From contig OY997659.1 of NCBI GenBank assembly GCA_963921795.1, positions 23,382,659 to 23,446,658 on the forward strand: 64,000 bases of DNA. The letters run 5' to 3'. Below the pieces are notes generated by a model. It was given only the letters and a program-made list of their open reading frames with translations. It was not told the origin of the DNA and did not search any database. Shown in pieces: positions 28,516 through 39,842 of this stretch; the first letter of the stretch is position 1, and each line of letters starts with the position of its first letter. A program made the position numbers and the translations under genes. Source of the DNA: Nannobrachium achirus. Taxonomy: Eukaryota > Chordata > Actinopteri > Myctophiformes > Myctophidae.

Positions 28516-29638
28516 CATGCAACCATTATTTGCTGTATGTGTACAAATTCAGTTATAAGATTATGGATTAAATATTCTCCCTCATGCAGATGTTTTTTTG
28601 CATACTTAGAGTAGATGTTTTCCCAACAAGCACACTCTGTGTTGAGTTTATATTATTATTGAGTTTGTTTTGTATTATCATTTATCTTCTTGTTGGATGT
28701 AAGCTACAATATGCTGCATGGATGGACGCTTCAAAAATAGTCCTCAGTTTCCCAAGGATTGAAGAGCCCTGTCATTGGAAATGAAATTACAAAGCATGGA
28801 CATCATTGTCACAAAGCGGGCAACTCTTCATATCTGTGAAGCAGTACTTGAGATAAGGATAGCACAATTTCAGCACAATTGGCAGAACGCCATTTCCCCC
28901 AAAGTGCAAGCATGCACTTCATCCTTTACCAGTGTACCTAAACGGCCTGGAACATTGATTTCTAGCACTCTAGAATCTTTTTGGGCGTGTTTATTTGTGG
29001 AGATTCTTCAAGTCCTTAGAAACTACATTAACTTCTATAGGTTTAATGTGGCCAATTAATATTTTGGCATACGACTGCTGCTCACCGGAAACAATAGATT
29101 TTCTGTTAGACTTTGGTTTCAAATCAATCCTTTTTCATGGGTGTCAGAGTTGTACGACAACAGTGCATTGCAGTATGTGAGCATTTAGACATTTCCATCC
29201 TCCTAGCGTTTACTTAATGACCAGTGGTTCTTGTCAACCGGACCCCTCATAAAAAAATGATTTAAATACCGTTTGGCTTTCTTAGTCATCTGAGAGTCTG
29301 TCTTGAGCACAGCAATGCTTTAACTTTTCATGAGCAGAGGTTATATCTGACCGTTTGGAACAGGTTTATGGTCTCTGGCCATTATTTTCTTGCATTCAAG
29401 GGCAATGTGGAATGCTCAATTGTAGGACATACGACAGCCAAGGTTTGTTGACGTAACAAGATCTTTTATTTCCGTGAGCTTTACCGAATCCAACAGTGCC
29501 GCTCACGTGTTGTGGTGAATAGCTGAAACAGAGTACACTAGGGTTTCAGACAATAAAAGCATACCATACATACACATAGTGTTTCAAATGCAAAAGTAAG
29601 GGGTTTTATCACAAAATCATCTTATAGCTGTCCAGTAA
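28516..29638. other. Intergenic, nothing recognised
   Basis: No exon or repeat recognised; two short frames (28775-29059 and neighbours) have no support. Confidence 0.5.
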
Positions 29639-30419
29639 GTCCCTACTGGCCTACCAGGAGGCTCTGATAGGCCGTTATCAGCCACTCCTTTGAGTGATTC
29701 ATTGTTAACACATGTGCTGTCACGTGGTCGCGTCCAAGTACCAGAAAAGACGCGCTGAGATTGGCCATTTTGCCGAACGCTCATCCCAAAACATGATTTA
29801 TGATTCTGTCCCTATCAGGAGGACATACTGTAACTCTGAGGCGCTGAGTCGGCTGAAGCGTCACAACAACTCGCTTGCCTGAGCTCACTCGATGGTGCCT
29901 CTCGTGGCTCCGCTTGGGTCACCGTGCCTCATCGGTCGTGATTCGATAATGATTAGCGAGGCACGCCACCAAAGAAGACCGGTAGGAATGCGTGAATCAA
30001 AACACTGTTCCGTTTCCACGGGCGGAGCGCTTGTTTTTGGTGGAGATGACGGAAGCTTGCCGTCTCAGGCGACCTTGAGCCACAGCGAAGGTCGCATGAG
30101 CCGACTCAGCGCTGTTCGAGTTATTTCACAATATGGACAGAATAGAAAATCTTTGTCCCCCCGACTTTCGGCACTTCCACGTGGTCCAGGTGAACACAAC
30201 GGAACGCTCCCTACCTCCGGTTCAGCCAATCACAAGCTTCCGCGGGCGGTCTTAACTGAAACCGGAACGGTGTTTTGATACACGCGGTAGGAATGGGGTT
30301 TCGTGCTGTATTTCAATGTGACTCCGCCCCCTTTTTGTTATGCGTTAACATTGAATCACCCAAAGGAGTGATTGATAACGGCCTCCCAGAGCCTCCTGGT
30401 AGGCTAGCCTAGTAGGGAC
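29639..30419. mobile_element. TIR element, about 780 bp, GC-richer interior with nested inverted repeats
   Basis: The terminal inverted repeats are about 80 bp: GTCCCTACTGGCCTACCAGG on the left matches the inverse of the right end, which carries an extra 5 bp. They continue through 'gccgttatcanccactcctt' and 'gttaac'. Inside are further inverted pairs such as gctgagtcggct / agccgactcagc. A plus frame of 128 codons (29892-30278) covers the middle, but I recognise no transposase motif in it. Target duplication not defined. Confidence 0.8.
29892..30278 (+). CDS. Hypothetical ORF inside the TIR element
   Basis: This 128-codon frame starts ATGGTGCCTCTC and ends TGTTTTGA. It has a higher GC content than the surroundings. 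The product would be soluble and basic, with no membrane segment, zinc-binding motif or DDE spacing visible. It overlaps the nested inverted repeats, so it may be open by chance. I do not assign a function. Confidence 0.2.
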   Translation: MVPLVAPLGSPCLIGRDSIMISEARHQRRPVGMRESKHCSVSTGGALVFGGDDGSLPSQATLSHSEGRMSRLSAVRVISQYGQNRKSLSPRLSALPRGPGEHNGTLPTSGSANHKLPRAVLTETGTVF

Positions 30420-30925
30420 CATAGCGATGAGTCCAAGGTATCGGGTGCGACAGGAGGTTATGCCAGAGAGAGCTGTACTAGATCCATACCCTAGAAAGTT
30501 TACATTTAATTGTAGGATTACAACTCCCATGAATTTTGTCACTGACATGTTTGGCACAGGTGTGACACAGTTTTGAGTGTGCGGAGGCTCCCTTTAATTG
30601 TTCATTTGCTTTGCTTTTGGCTCCAGCACCTCACTCTACTGGCAAAAAAGAGCCTGGGAGGATTTCTTTTTTCTTCACTAAATGCGGAATTCTTGCAATG
30701 CCAGATTTGACCACCAGGACATGGCAGTTTCAATAATCCTCTGAGGTTTTGGGGGCTTGGGTATGACTGCTTAAATAAGCCATCAGCCATCCTACAGGAA
30801 GTATGTGGAATCAATGGCCAATTATTTAGCTTGAGACCCCGTTCTGGCAAACAAGGTACAAGGACAACAGTATTTTGCATACATGTACTTTACAAAAGGA
30901 CATTGCCACACATACAACTAGAAGC
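30420..30925. other. Intergenic, nothing recognised
   Basis: No feature recognised. Confidence 0.5.
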
Positions 30926-31365
30926 AGTGCTCTTCCGAGCACAGGTCTCCACCAGGCCACACAAATCGGCCTGTTATAGCGCCACCATGAGGCTGATTTA
31001 AAAAATGTGGGGCAGAGGTTCTGAATTAGCATCCAGGGAGTGTGTGTGCTCAGTTTGGCAGCGATCGGGCCAACGGCGCCGGAGATTAGCTGGTAACAAC
31101 CAGGCCACACAAATCGGCCTGTTATAGCGCCACCATGAGGCTGATTTGAAAAATGTGGGGCAGAGGTTCTAGATTGGCATCCAGGGAGTGTGTGTGCTCA
31201 GTTTGGCAGCGATCGGGCCAACGGTGACTGAGATTAGCTGTTCACAAACTGCGAGGACGCACGGACGCAAGCACGCACGGACGCACGCACGCACGGACGC
31301 ACGGACGGACGGACGGAGGGGAAAACATACTCTCCCTCAGCCTTCGGCTGGTGGAGACAATGAAG
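30926..31365. repeat. Dispersed 'gcgccaccatgaggc' repeat with internal 153-bp tandem duplication
   Basis: It starts with a small hairpin (gtgctcttccgagcac) and ends ttcggctggtggagac. The stretch caggccacacaaatcggcct to gagattagctg occurs twice (about 30952-31096 and 31101-31240). An (ACGG/ACGC)n tract lies at 31256-31316. The same family is at 42566-43505. Confidence 0.8.
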
Positions 31366-32340
31366 AGCAAATGATACACACACATCTCAGTCTACTTCAG
31401 CATTCAATGTGTGCAGTAAAGCAGTGTGGCTCAGAATATTCTTGAAGAGAATTGTCACAAGTGGGGAGCAGAGCCTTGCGCCAGGATTCCAATGTGTTAC
31501 TGAATAGAAAGAGATGTACAGTAGGCCTATAACATACATTTCACTGCATTGGAGAATACGTAGGTAGTTATGCTGAATAAAATGAGGTGTTTGTAATGAA
31601 TAACAGGGACTGAGTACATGTATTCCTAGGGCTGAAAGGCATAATGGTCGAGCTGTTTCACATACTAGTGTTGTGCACAAGTTCTGCAAATCTTCTATGT
31701 AACTGTCTTTGCTTATCTGCTTTAACCCTGGAATCAACATTTTGGGCAGTCAGGCAAAAATAAAAAGACTATATTTTAAATAATTTAGAATGATTTTTTT
31801 TGACACAGCTTTTGAACACCTTTTTGGAACTTATTTATGAGTGTCGCTCTTGGTACAGACATCGCAGAGCAAGTTCTGTCTCAGTGTAGTTGTTGCCCAG
31901 CTACCACCTGTTGTTTTGGATCTACTTTTATGTACTGGGGATTCGGAGACCCTACTGGTAGAGAGATGTGATGTGCTTTCTCAGAGAACCTAAAAGCAGA
32001 TCCAATTCATATTTCATAGCCAAACGAAAATAAATATATTATTCAATGCTGATGACTGCTGATATAGCGGAAAATTATGGGTAAAATAAATCTATCTATA
32101 AATGCACAAAATCTGTGTATCTGTCTTTCCGTGTGTGTCACAGAGTACCCGACGGAGTGGACCGCCGATCCGAGCGATATAGGCATATACTGTTGACATC
32201 AGGGATCTCCCTATATGGTCATAAAAGTAGAGACGGACACAGAGCTCTCCATATACAGTATGGGCATAACAGATACTCATACAAAGTCTACTTTTGTGGA
32301 GACAGACAAAGATACAGACAAACACTGCTGTAGACTAGAG
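31366..32340. other. Intergenic, nothing firm
   Basis: From about 32090 words such as tctatctataaatgcacaaa and 'gggatctccctatatgg' resemble the repeat material at 9.4 kb. No gene. Confidence 0.45.
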
Positions 32341-32535
32341 CAGTGGTTCTCAAACTTTCAAATGTCAAAGTCTCTCCATACTGTAACTCTGACAGTGTTC
32401 AAATGGAACCAAATGAACCGTTAGGGTTCATTTGGTTCCATTTGCACACTGTCAGAGTTACAGACTTGTATGGGTCAATTTAGACCCCCTTAAAGGAACC
32501 CACAGAGTCCCTGGAATCCACTTTGAGAACCACTG
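32341..32535. mobile_element. Short hAT-type MITE with hairpin core
   Basis: The ends CAGTGGTTCTCAAACTTTC and CTTTGAGAACCACTG are inverted. The core (about 32381-32461) is a near-perfect palindrome with arms gtaactctgacagtgt... and its inverse around gttaggg. The 8-bp flanks do not match well, so the insertion is old or the boundaries are shifted. Confidence 0.75.
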
Positions 32536-34391
32536 ATGTAGACGCCTATTGGCTCCTTCAGCGCCATGCCAGGTAAAGAAGTATAAAGGAATGTTTTGAA
32601 TTGAGTGGATGAATAAATGACTTAATGAAAGACCTAGACAGTAACACATTAAAATCCTATCCAAGATTCTACTGCCACAATGATATTGTTCATTCCAATC
32701 CTACACTTAGGATCCCAGGTGTCGCTGTCGCTGGGTCCCCTGATGTTGAAAGAATGGAAATACAAGCCATCAGGATTCCACACATGAGGTCTCTGTGATC
32801 TAAATTCAGGACCATTGGGGTGACTGAATAATAACATTAATGACATTTTTACATTGACTAAAAGTCAGAGTTCCCCTTCATTAATTTTGCACTCTGTCTC
32901 CCGGACTTGGAAATGCAGCTCAAAACTGATGGTCTTCAGCCTCCAGTGCCAAGAAAGGTGGCTCTGTGCATACTGGATATTTTGAACAAATTAAGTTAAC
33001 ATAATACGTTAGTTTTTTTTCCTTCTTCATTTTTCTCCCAGTTATATCTTTACTAATAGTTGACCATTATGAAATTCACAAAATCTAAATAAATTATAGC
33101 AATTTTATTCAACACTAACTGCTAGCTGTATGGAAATTAATGAAAGAGATTTGAAAATAGGCAAATAACTGAGTTTATTTTATACTCTTTACAAGTAAGA
33201 GCTCATAAATACAATCACTACTTTTGAAAGATGACAAACCTGCAATAATACCCAGAACATTGATTATCTCGCGAAACAGCCTTTGGCTATACAGCAAACT
33301 GTTTGCTAGCTAATCCTTTTTACAACTGATGATTGTGTATTTGGTATAATCGGTAAAATATCCTTATCTGCTATTCCCTCTTTGCACATAAATGAAAGAT
33401 ATTGGTCTTCATTTTTCTAGTCAAGGTTGTATTGTTTTGATTAGGATTTTGGATAAATATGGACTTGATCTGCCCGTAAGAGGAATAAACCCCTAGAAAT
33501 GTAGCTGCAGTTTATAGCGTTTCATGATTCCTGCCTATCGGAGCACGAAGATGTAATTGGAAATGTATGATATGAGCTGTAGCAGATACATATCAAGCTA
33601 ACATAGGGATTTGCCCAAATCTGCACTAACAGAATACCTATTGAGGGAATAAGCGGATCATTCTGACACTGTTATTTTATTCTCATATTGTTGCACACAC
33701 AAACCAAACTTCTTTACCCTTCTAAGGGACAAAGGGTTACCTGGGACCTTCTTATTTGACCATGAATAGTGCTTCCCTCAGGAGTCTTACAGTGTTATTG
33801 TGTAGGTTGGCCTCATTCCTCTGAAAGGCCCGGTGCCTAGCCTGGGACATTGCGCCTTTAAATCAGCTTGGGGGTCTCACAGACTGCGCTGATTTCCTTG
33901 TAGGCCTTTGTGATCTTAAGAAGTGATCACCTTCCTCCAATGCCCCACGGATTAAACAGGGCAGGCTGGTTCACTCCTCTCTCTCCGCCACCACAACGAC
34001 CGTACCTTTGTAGTCAATAAAAGACTAACTAGAAAAGAATGAGGCGATGGGAGAATCAATCTACTGGAAGCCTCCCCACAGTTTTCTCATCATTTCTCGT
34101 GTCGTATGTCATCTCAGATTGTAACACGAAAAGCAAAACTCAGTATGTGGGATGGTTTCGCGGCCATTCAATGTTCAGGGAAGCCGGAGCGTGAAAGGGA
34201 TTTTGATTCACTGTGAGAGTGTGATAAGTTGTGTTTTACGAGTTAAGTGGAGTGTGTACTTATGTGTCTTTGTGTTGGCCTACCATTCAAAACCAGAAGA
34301 GAGACATCCGCAGTCTGTACTCCAGGTACAGGTTCAAAACGTAACCACTTTCAACCTGGTGTCCGTACTTCTTTGGGCATGTCATCATTAT
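32536..34391. other. Intergenic, nothing recognised
   Basis: Unique-looking AT-rich sequence without exons or repeats that I recognise. Confidence 0.55.
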
Positions 34392-34776
34392 TAGGTATGG
34401 GACTTAATGTGATTAATGTGAGAAAAGAAATCGATTTACGATATTATCGCGATAATCAAAATCCATTATCCTGGGGCAGAACATTTGCCAAAAAAAATCA
34501 AATCTACAAGCTCACAACGGCAATTTTTTGGCAAAGACATTTGATAGAGATTAGAGAGTGAAAAAAAAGACTATCAAGCACGTATATTATAAGTGCCTTT
34601 TACCAATTATAGAGGGTTTAAGTGGCACCCGATATGCAGCTTGGCAAATAAAAGGTGTATTGATCCCAGTGCATGACGGAGGACGATATAGCGATAAATT
34701 AAATCTCCACGATGCGATTATCATGAGTGTTTTTTTATCACGATAAACAATAATATCGCTTATCGTCCCATCCCTA
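34392..34776. mobile_element. MITE with TAGG(G)ATGGGAC termini
   Basis: The left end TAGGTATGGGAC and the right end GTCCCATCCCTA are inverted. Subterminal words of the type atcgcgataatc / cgataaacaataatatcgc are characteristic of a common fish MITE. It contains one arm of the dispersed hairpin (34500-34520). No clear target duplication. Confidence 0.7.
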
Positions 34777-35042
34777 GTACGTATAGGTGAAAATAAAAAC
34801 AAACATCCAAATCCTTTTATGTGTTCATTTCATTAAGTGTCCCGCGTAGCTTGGCCAATGAGCCAAGTGTGGGACAGACAGACATGCATAAATACATAGA
34901 TACAGTACAGTATTTCATAAGTACAGACAGACAGACAAAACCAGATGTGGGAGCGGTTAGCACTGCTCAATAAATAGCTCACAACATGATGCGTTGAACT
35001 GTTAGATCAGCTATTTTCACTATTCATGGACAAACGTTAATA
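34777..35042. other. Intergenic spacer with hairpin remnant
   Basis: A degenerate copy of the dispersed hairpin lies at about 34975-35025 (gttagatcagctattttcac). Confidence 0.5.
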
Positions 35043-36082
35043 CAGTATCTGGCTTAAAGTCCTGTTCGCAATTTGGTGTTAGGGGAGTTTCTCACCTGAA
35101 CTGAGTCAGTGGGTGCCTAGACATGAAAAATCACCGAGGTGCTCGTCCGCCATAGTGCCACGAATGGCGCAATGGCCAAATCAAATATGGCTGCCATCGG
35201 CTATGATGAAAATCCAACTTTTCTGTTTCTGGGTGTATATGCACATGTAATACCTCTATTTGGACTAATTGTGGTGTGGGGAATTCATTTCTGATATTGT
35301 TTTGACCATTTTGGGTGATTTGGACCTCAAAAGGTCATGGTCAAGGTCATTTTGCTATTCCGAAGACTGTAGGCCATACAGTAACTTGGCCATTGTTAGG
35401 AGTAAAAACAGGTGCAGTAGGTCTAAATCAACTAATGCTGACATGTGTAATTAATTTCTGACATTGTTTTGACCATTAAGGATCATCTTGTCTTTGAAAT
35501 ATCAATGTCAATGCAATTTTTCAAAAACGATTTTGTTCATTACTTGCATAGTATTTTTTGTAAGTTTGTTACTATTTTATAGTAAGTTTGTTTTGTTTAT
35601 AACAAGACATACTAGTGAGAAATACAACAAGTAAACATCCACATTTAACTTTAAGGGGGGTTTTAAATGGGTGTTTAAATGAGCAAATAAGACTATTTAC
35701 GAATAAAAGTGACAAATAAAATCACACAACAAAAGCACACACAAAATTAAATAACAATTTCCCTCAAAGTGCACCATATTGTGATTGTGTGCATCCAAGT
35801 TAGTATGATGTGTTTTTACAGGATGTATTTGCCATTGTTCCATGGCGGTGATGGTGTAAAAGATCCATTATGCGTTAGATCAACGGAGAACAATTCACTT
35901 CCTTGTTGATTTCCTCTGGCTGTAAGGCTCTGTGGCCAGTGACTGGTCTTCTTCTTCTTCAACACATAACAGGCAAATTCACATTCATTCTCGCATGACG
36001 CCGCCCTCTGCTGCCTGGCAGACCAAAGTGCACTATTGCACAATAAAAAATAAAAAAAATAATAAATAAATAAATGTCTGTC

Positions 36083-36245
36083 TATCTGCTATAACGTCGC
36101 AAAGGTAAGCCGCTTTTTGATGGCACCAGACCCAATAAATAAATAAATAATCTGGCAGTAGGAGAGTTAATGGGCGAATGTGAAATACATTGTACAGCGC
36201 TTTGGAGAAGAGCGCTATATACTGTAAATGCAGTCCATTTACCAT
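36083..36245. repeat. Teleost repeat segment inside the long-TIR element
   Basis: The words cgcaaaggtaagccgctttt and ggcaccagacccaataaata recur inverted at 49809-49875. The following tacagcgctttggagaagag / tgcagtccatttaccatta is a familiar fish repeat end. It lies on the opposite side of the interior from the Ig-like frame. Confidence 0.7.
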
Positions 36246-36414
36246 TATCAGCTCTGTTGTCTCTGTTGATGATGTCGCTAGTGGAGAAAAGATCCCAGAC
36301 ATCTTGAATAGGATTGAGGAGGCTGACACCTGGTGCATGTACAGCCTCCATTATAACTAAGCCTATCCCTAACCTTCACTAACCTAATGGTCAGAATAAT
36401 GGGATGTCGGAACT

Positions 36415-36831
36415 ATGAGCGGACCCCAGAGAGTTGTTGTCTCCTTCACATTACTGCTATACTACACCCCATATTTCCAAGCACTGGGGATGAAGGAGAT
36501 CTGGCAGCAGTATGGCACTGGTGAGACTCACTTCCACTGCATCAAGCAGTCTCATCTTGGAGCACCACTAGCCAAGACTAGCCTCGTACCCGCCCTCTTC
36601 CGGAAACCATTTCATTTCCTGGATAACGGAAGTTGGTCGTTTACTAGGCTAAGCCAAGACAGTGATCAAGGCACATATGCCTTGGAGACAGGAGATGACT
36701 GCATGGGCCAGGTGAAGATTAAACATGTAGTTATGGCTTCTGACCGAGTACAATATCTAAGAAACTTTGGAGAGGCAAAGACCTTGACAGAACAAGACAC
36801 AGTATTGGTAGCAGAGAAGTACAACTGCTGA
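36415..36831 (+). CDS. Possible Ig V-like (CD2/SLAM-type) domain ORF carried in the long-TIR element
   Basis: A 138-codon frame starts ATGAGCGGACCCCAG and stops TGCTGA. Residues 5-22 (QRVVVSFTLLLYYTPYFQ) look like a signal peptide. Residues 64-91 read KPFHFLDNGSWSFTRLSQDS then DQGTYALE: the 'DNGS-L-DSGTYxLE' pattern of strands E and F in Ig domains of the CD2/SLAM family. The usual second Cys after Tyr is replaced (ALE), as in CD2-type first domains; an N-glycosylation site NGS is at 71. No transmembrane segment follows; the frame ends in about 30 residues of no known type. No introns are visible, so it would be a retrocopy, an exon capture, or chance similarity. Confidence 0.4.
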   Translation: MSGPQRVVVSFTLLLYYTPYFQALGMKEIWQQYGTGETHFHCIKQSHLGAPLAKTSLVPALFRKPFHFLDNGSWSFTRLSQDSDQGTYALETGDDCMGQVKIKHVVMASDRVQYLRNFGEAKTLTEQDTVLVAEKYNC

Positions 36832-38018
36832 GACCAACAAAGCACCTTTCTAGCGCATTTCTTGCCACCTGCTTGCAACAGCCAAGGAACCTGAGGAAAG
36901 ACTAGAACCAATGGAACATGGAACAGGGCATGACATAAAGGCTTGTCCTGTTGTCCGGGACAAGTGCCCATACTATGGAGTGGAGGGAGCAAGGGGGGTC
37001 ATTAGCCATCCTTTTGTTATTATTTCAATGTATGTCATTTTTATCCGGACAAGTGACTTTTGTCCCCGGACAAGTGAATGGGAAATATACTTGTCCAAAG
37101 GACAACTGCCTCAAAAAGTCAATGTCAAGCGCTGATGGATGGAAGGAGCACTTTGACTTTAGTACACTCCTGCCATGTCTGAAGCAAGACACTCGACACT
37201 GATGGAGTTCTGTGCATCATATTTTGCCATGGAACAATGACAAATCCATCCTGTAAAAACACCTCATACTAACTTGCATGCACACAATCACAATATGGTG
37301 CACTTTGAGGGAAATTGTTATTTAATTTTGTTGTGTAATTTTATTTGTCACTTTGTCAAATAGTCTTATTTGCTCATTTAAACACCCATTTAAAACCCCC
37401 CTTTAAAGTTAAATGTGGATGTTTACTTGTTGTATTTCTCACTAGTATGTGTTTTTGTTATAAACAAAACAAACTTACTATAAAATAGTAACAAACTTAC
37501 AAAAAATACTATAAAAGTGCAAGTAATGAACAAAATCGTTTTTGAAAAATTGCATTGACATTGATATTTCAAAGACAAGATGATCCTTAATGGTCAAAAC
37601 AATGTCAGAAATTAATTACACATGTCAGCATTAGTTGATTTAGACCTACTGCACCTGTTTTTACTCCTAACAATGGCCAAGTTATGGCCCACGGTCTTCG
37701 GAATAGCAAAATGACCTTGACCATGACCTTTTGAGGTCCAAATCACCCAAAATGGTCAAAACAATATCAGAAATGAATTCCCCACACCACAATCAGTCCA
37801 AATAGAGGTATTACATGTGCATATACACCCAGAAACAGAAAAGTTGGATTTTCATCATAGCCGATGGCAGCCATATTTGATTTGGCCATTGCGCCATTCG
37901 TGGCACTATGGCGGACGAGCACCTCTGTGATTTTTCATGTCTAGGGACCCACTGACTCAGTTCAGGTGAGAAACTCCCCTAACACCAAATTGCGAACAGG
38001 ACTTTAAGCTAGATACTG

Positions 38019-38520
38019 TATTACGTCTCTGGTTTGGAGATATGAACAAAATCAAACATCATGATATTTGACCAAAATACGTCAATATCAATATTGTGGC
38101 GATAATATAGCCGATGATAGACAGATGGTCTCTTATCACAATATCGATTTAATATTGATATGTACTGTATTGCCCAGCCCTACGACTAAGTATACATGGC
38201 TTAAGTGCATACATAAGAGTTAGTTTCCTGTCTAATTTAATATGAATACTATTGTATCCCAAACTAGTGTTTGCTCACCTTTTCCATCCATTCTTCAATA
38301 CAAATGTGCTGATGGGCAGATTAGACTTTAGGCACCAGAACCTACTCAGCATTATTGCATTGTAATCAATAGTAAAGCTTAGTGCTGACACCTAGTGTTA
38401 TAGTTTTCCACTCCAACTCATCATTAAAAGATATTAAAAGATACTAACAACAGGTAGTAGGGCTGGGCGATATCCAACATCAAATATCACAATATTTTTT
38501 ACCAGTACCGAAGTTCGAGT
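38019..38520. repeat. Fragments of a 'GGGCTGGGCGATAT' MITE family
   Basis: A right end (cgataatatagccgatgata to ttgcccagcccta, about 38095-38181) and a left end (tagggctgggcgatatccaa, 38459) are visible. They may be the two ends of separate partial copies. Confidence 0.55.
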
Positions 38521-39842
38521 AAATGAAATTTCTTTTCTTTTACCCTTCTCTCTCTCTCAAAATGATTACAGATATAATATGTGTATTATCTGAATGTTAT
38601 ATACTCACTTACAGGACTATATTTTAGCTTTGAACTTTTTCAGACTAGCCTATGGCCAAAATTACATAATGTTTGTTTTTGTTAAACACCTCAGATCAGA
38701 GTCAGATCAGTCTCAAAATGAATGAATTTTCACACAGTAGGATTATCAAATTATTATTTCAGTATTATATATAAATGCTCAGTCAAAAACTCGAACCACA
38801 ATGCATGGTGTTTATTTAGATTGTATTATTGTTCTTGCAAAAAACATTGAAAGAATTTGAAAAACAAAATTAAAACAAAAAATAACTTTCTGAAATAATT
38901 TGCCCTCATCAACATTCAACACTGACACTGTCACATTTTAATTCTGGTCTTGATGACTATAACATTAATTTGAACAAAAATGAATGAATAAAAAAGGATT
39001 AATTCCCGTCCACAATGGCTTCAAAGAGATTTCCTTTTTTAAATATGTCATTTTCCATATGTGAACGTTCAAGCACTATTGCATTGCCGTTGGTCTGCTT
39101 GGTTCTATTCCATATCAGGGGATGAAGCTGTCTGTTCGGGTGATTGACACAAGCCCACATTAAGAGGTGGTTTTGGAAATTAGTCCGTGGAGACCCTTTG
39201 GAGCCGAGCTGGAGAAGGAGAGCTGTCTCCGAGAGGAGCCGTGCCTTTTTAACCCCACTCATTGGTATGCCGATGTGCGAGTGGCAAGCTGCTCTCTAAA
39301 TGGCTCAGGCATCCAGGCTGGTACCCCCTCGACACGTTCGCGCACAGACAGACCCCGTGGAGAGCTGCCAACAATATGCAGCCCAGAATCCTCAAATTAC
39401 AATGGGCCCAATTAATAATCACATAGTTAGTTCATATTTCATACCTTACACAGATCTCAGTGGAACAAAGTTTGCATCAGCAATATATAGGCTATAGACT
39501 GTTTTTCTTTCTTCAAACTGTGCCCAAGCCTTACCTTTTATTGTGAACTTTTTATTGTTTTGCCTTTCCGCTGCATACTTGAAATTTTGGTTTTGTTTAA
39601 TGATGTGGTGGTTTGACCATTGCTTCACCTCCCGTCTAATTCACCATTATGGACAGCTTGTGTAAAAAATACATAATAATGGGACCACTAAGGGATGGTC
39701 ATGAAATTTGAATGAGTCTGTCTTTGTGGAGGCGTACAGTGCGAAATAAGATGTATCCATAAATCAGCAAAGCGATGCTTCATCCAAATGGCTCCTCTGC
39801 CCTAATCATTCCTCATATACTGGGTAACTCTCCGAGACTGGG
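38521..39842. other. Intergenic, nothing recognised
   Basis: AT-rich, without recognised coding or repeat signatures. Confidence 0.5.

Larger units (their letters stand above)
35043..38018. mobile_element. Tc1/mariner-like non-autonomous element with about 800-bp terminal inverted repeats
   Basis: The element begins CAGTATCTGGCTTAAAGTCC and ends with its inverse (…GCTAGATACTG), and is flanked by TA at 35041-35042 and 38019-38020, as for Tc1/mariner. The inverted repeats are 35043-35846 and 37226-38018, aligned by eye over their whole length with scattered changes and small indels. The unique interior, 35847-37225, encodes no transposase; it holds a 138-codon Ig-like frame and a segment of another fish repeat. 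Such long inverted repeats suggest a fold-back derivative of a smaller element. Confidence 0.85.

Noticed and set aside
36951-37202. Second secreted-protein-like frame (83 codons) in the long-TIR element
   Set aside because: A hydrophobic stretch is present, but the frame is short and built partly on repeated ggacaagtg words, with no domain.
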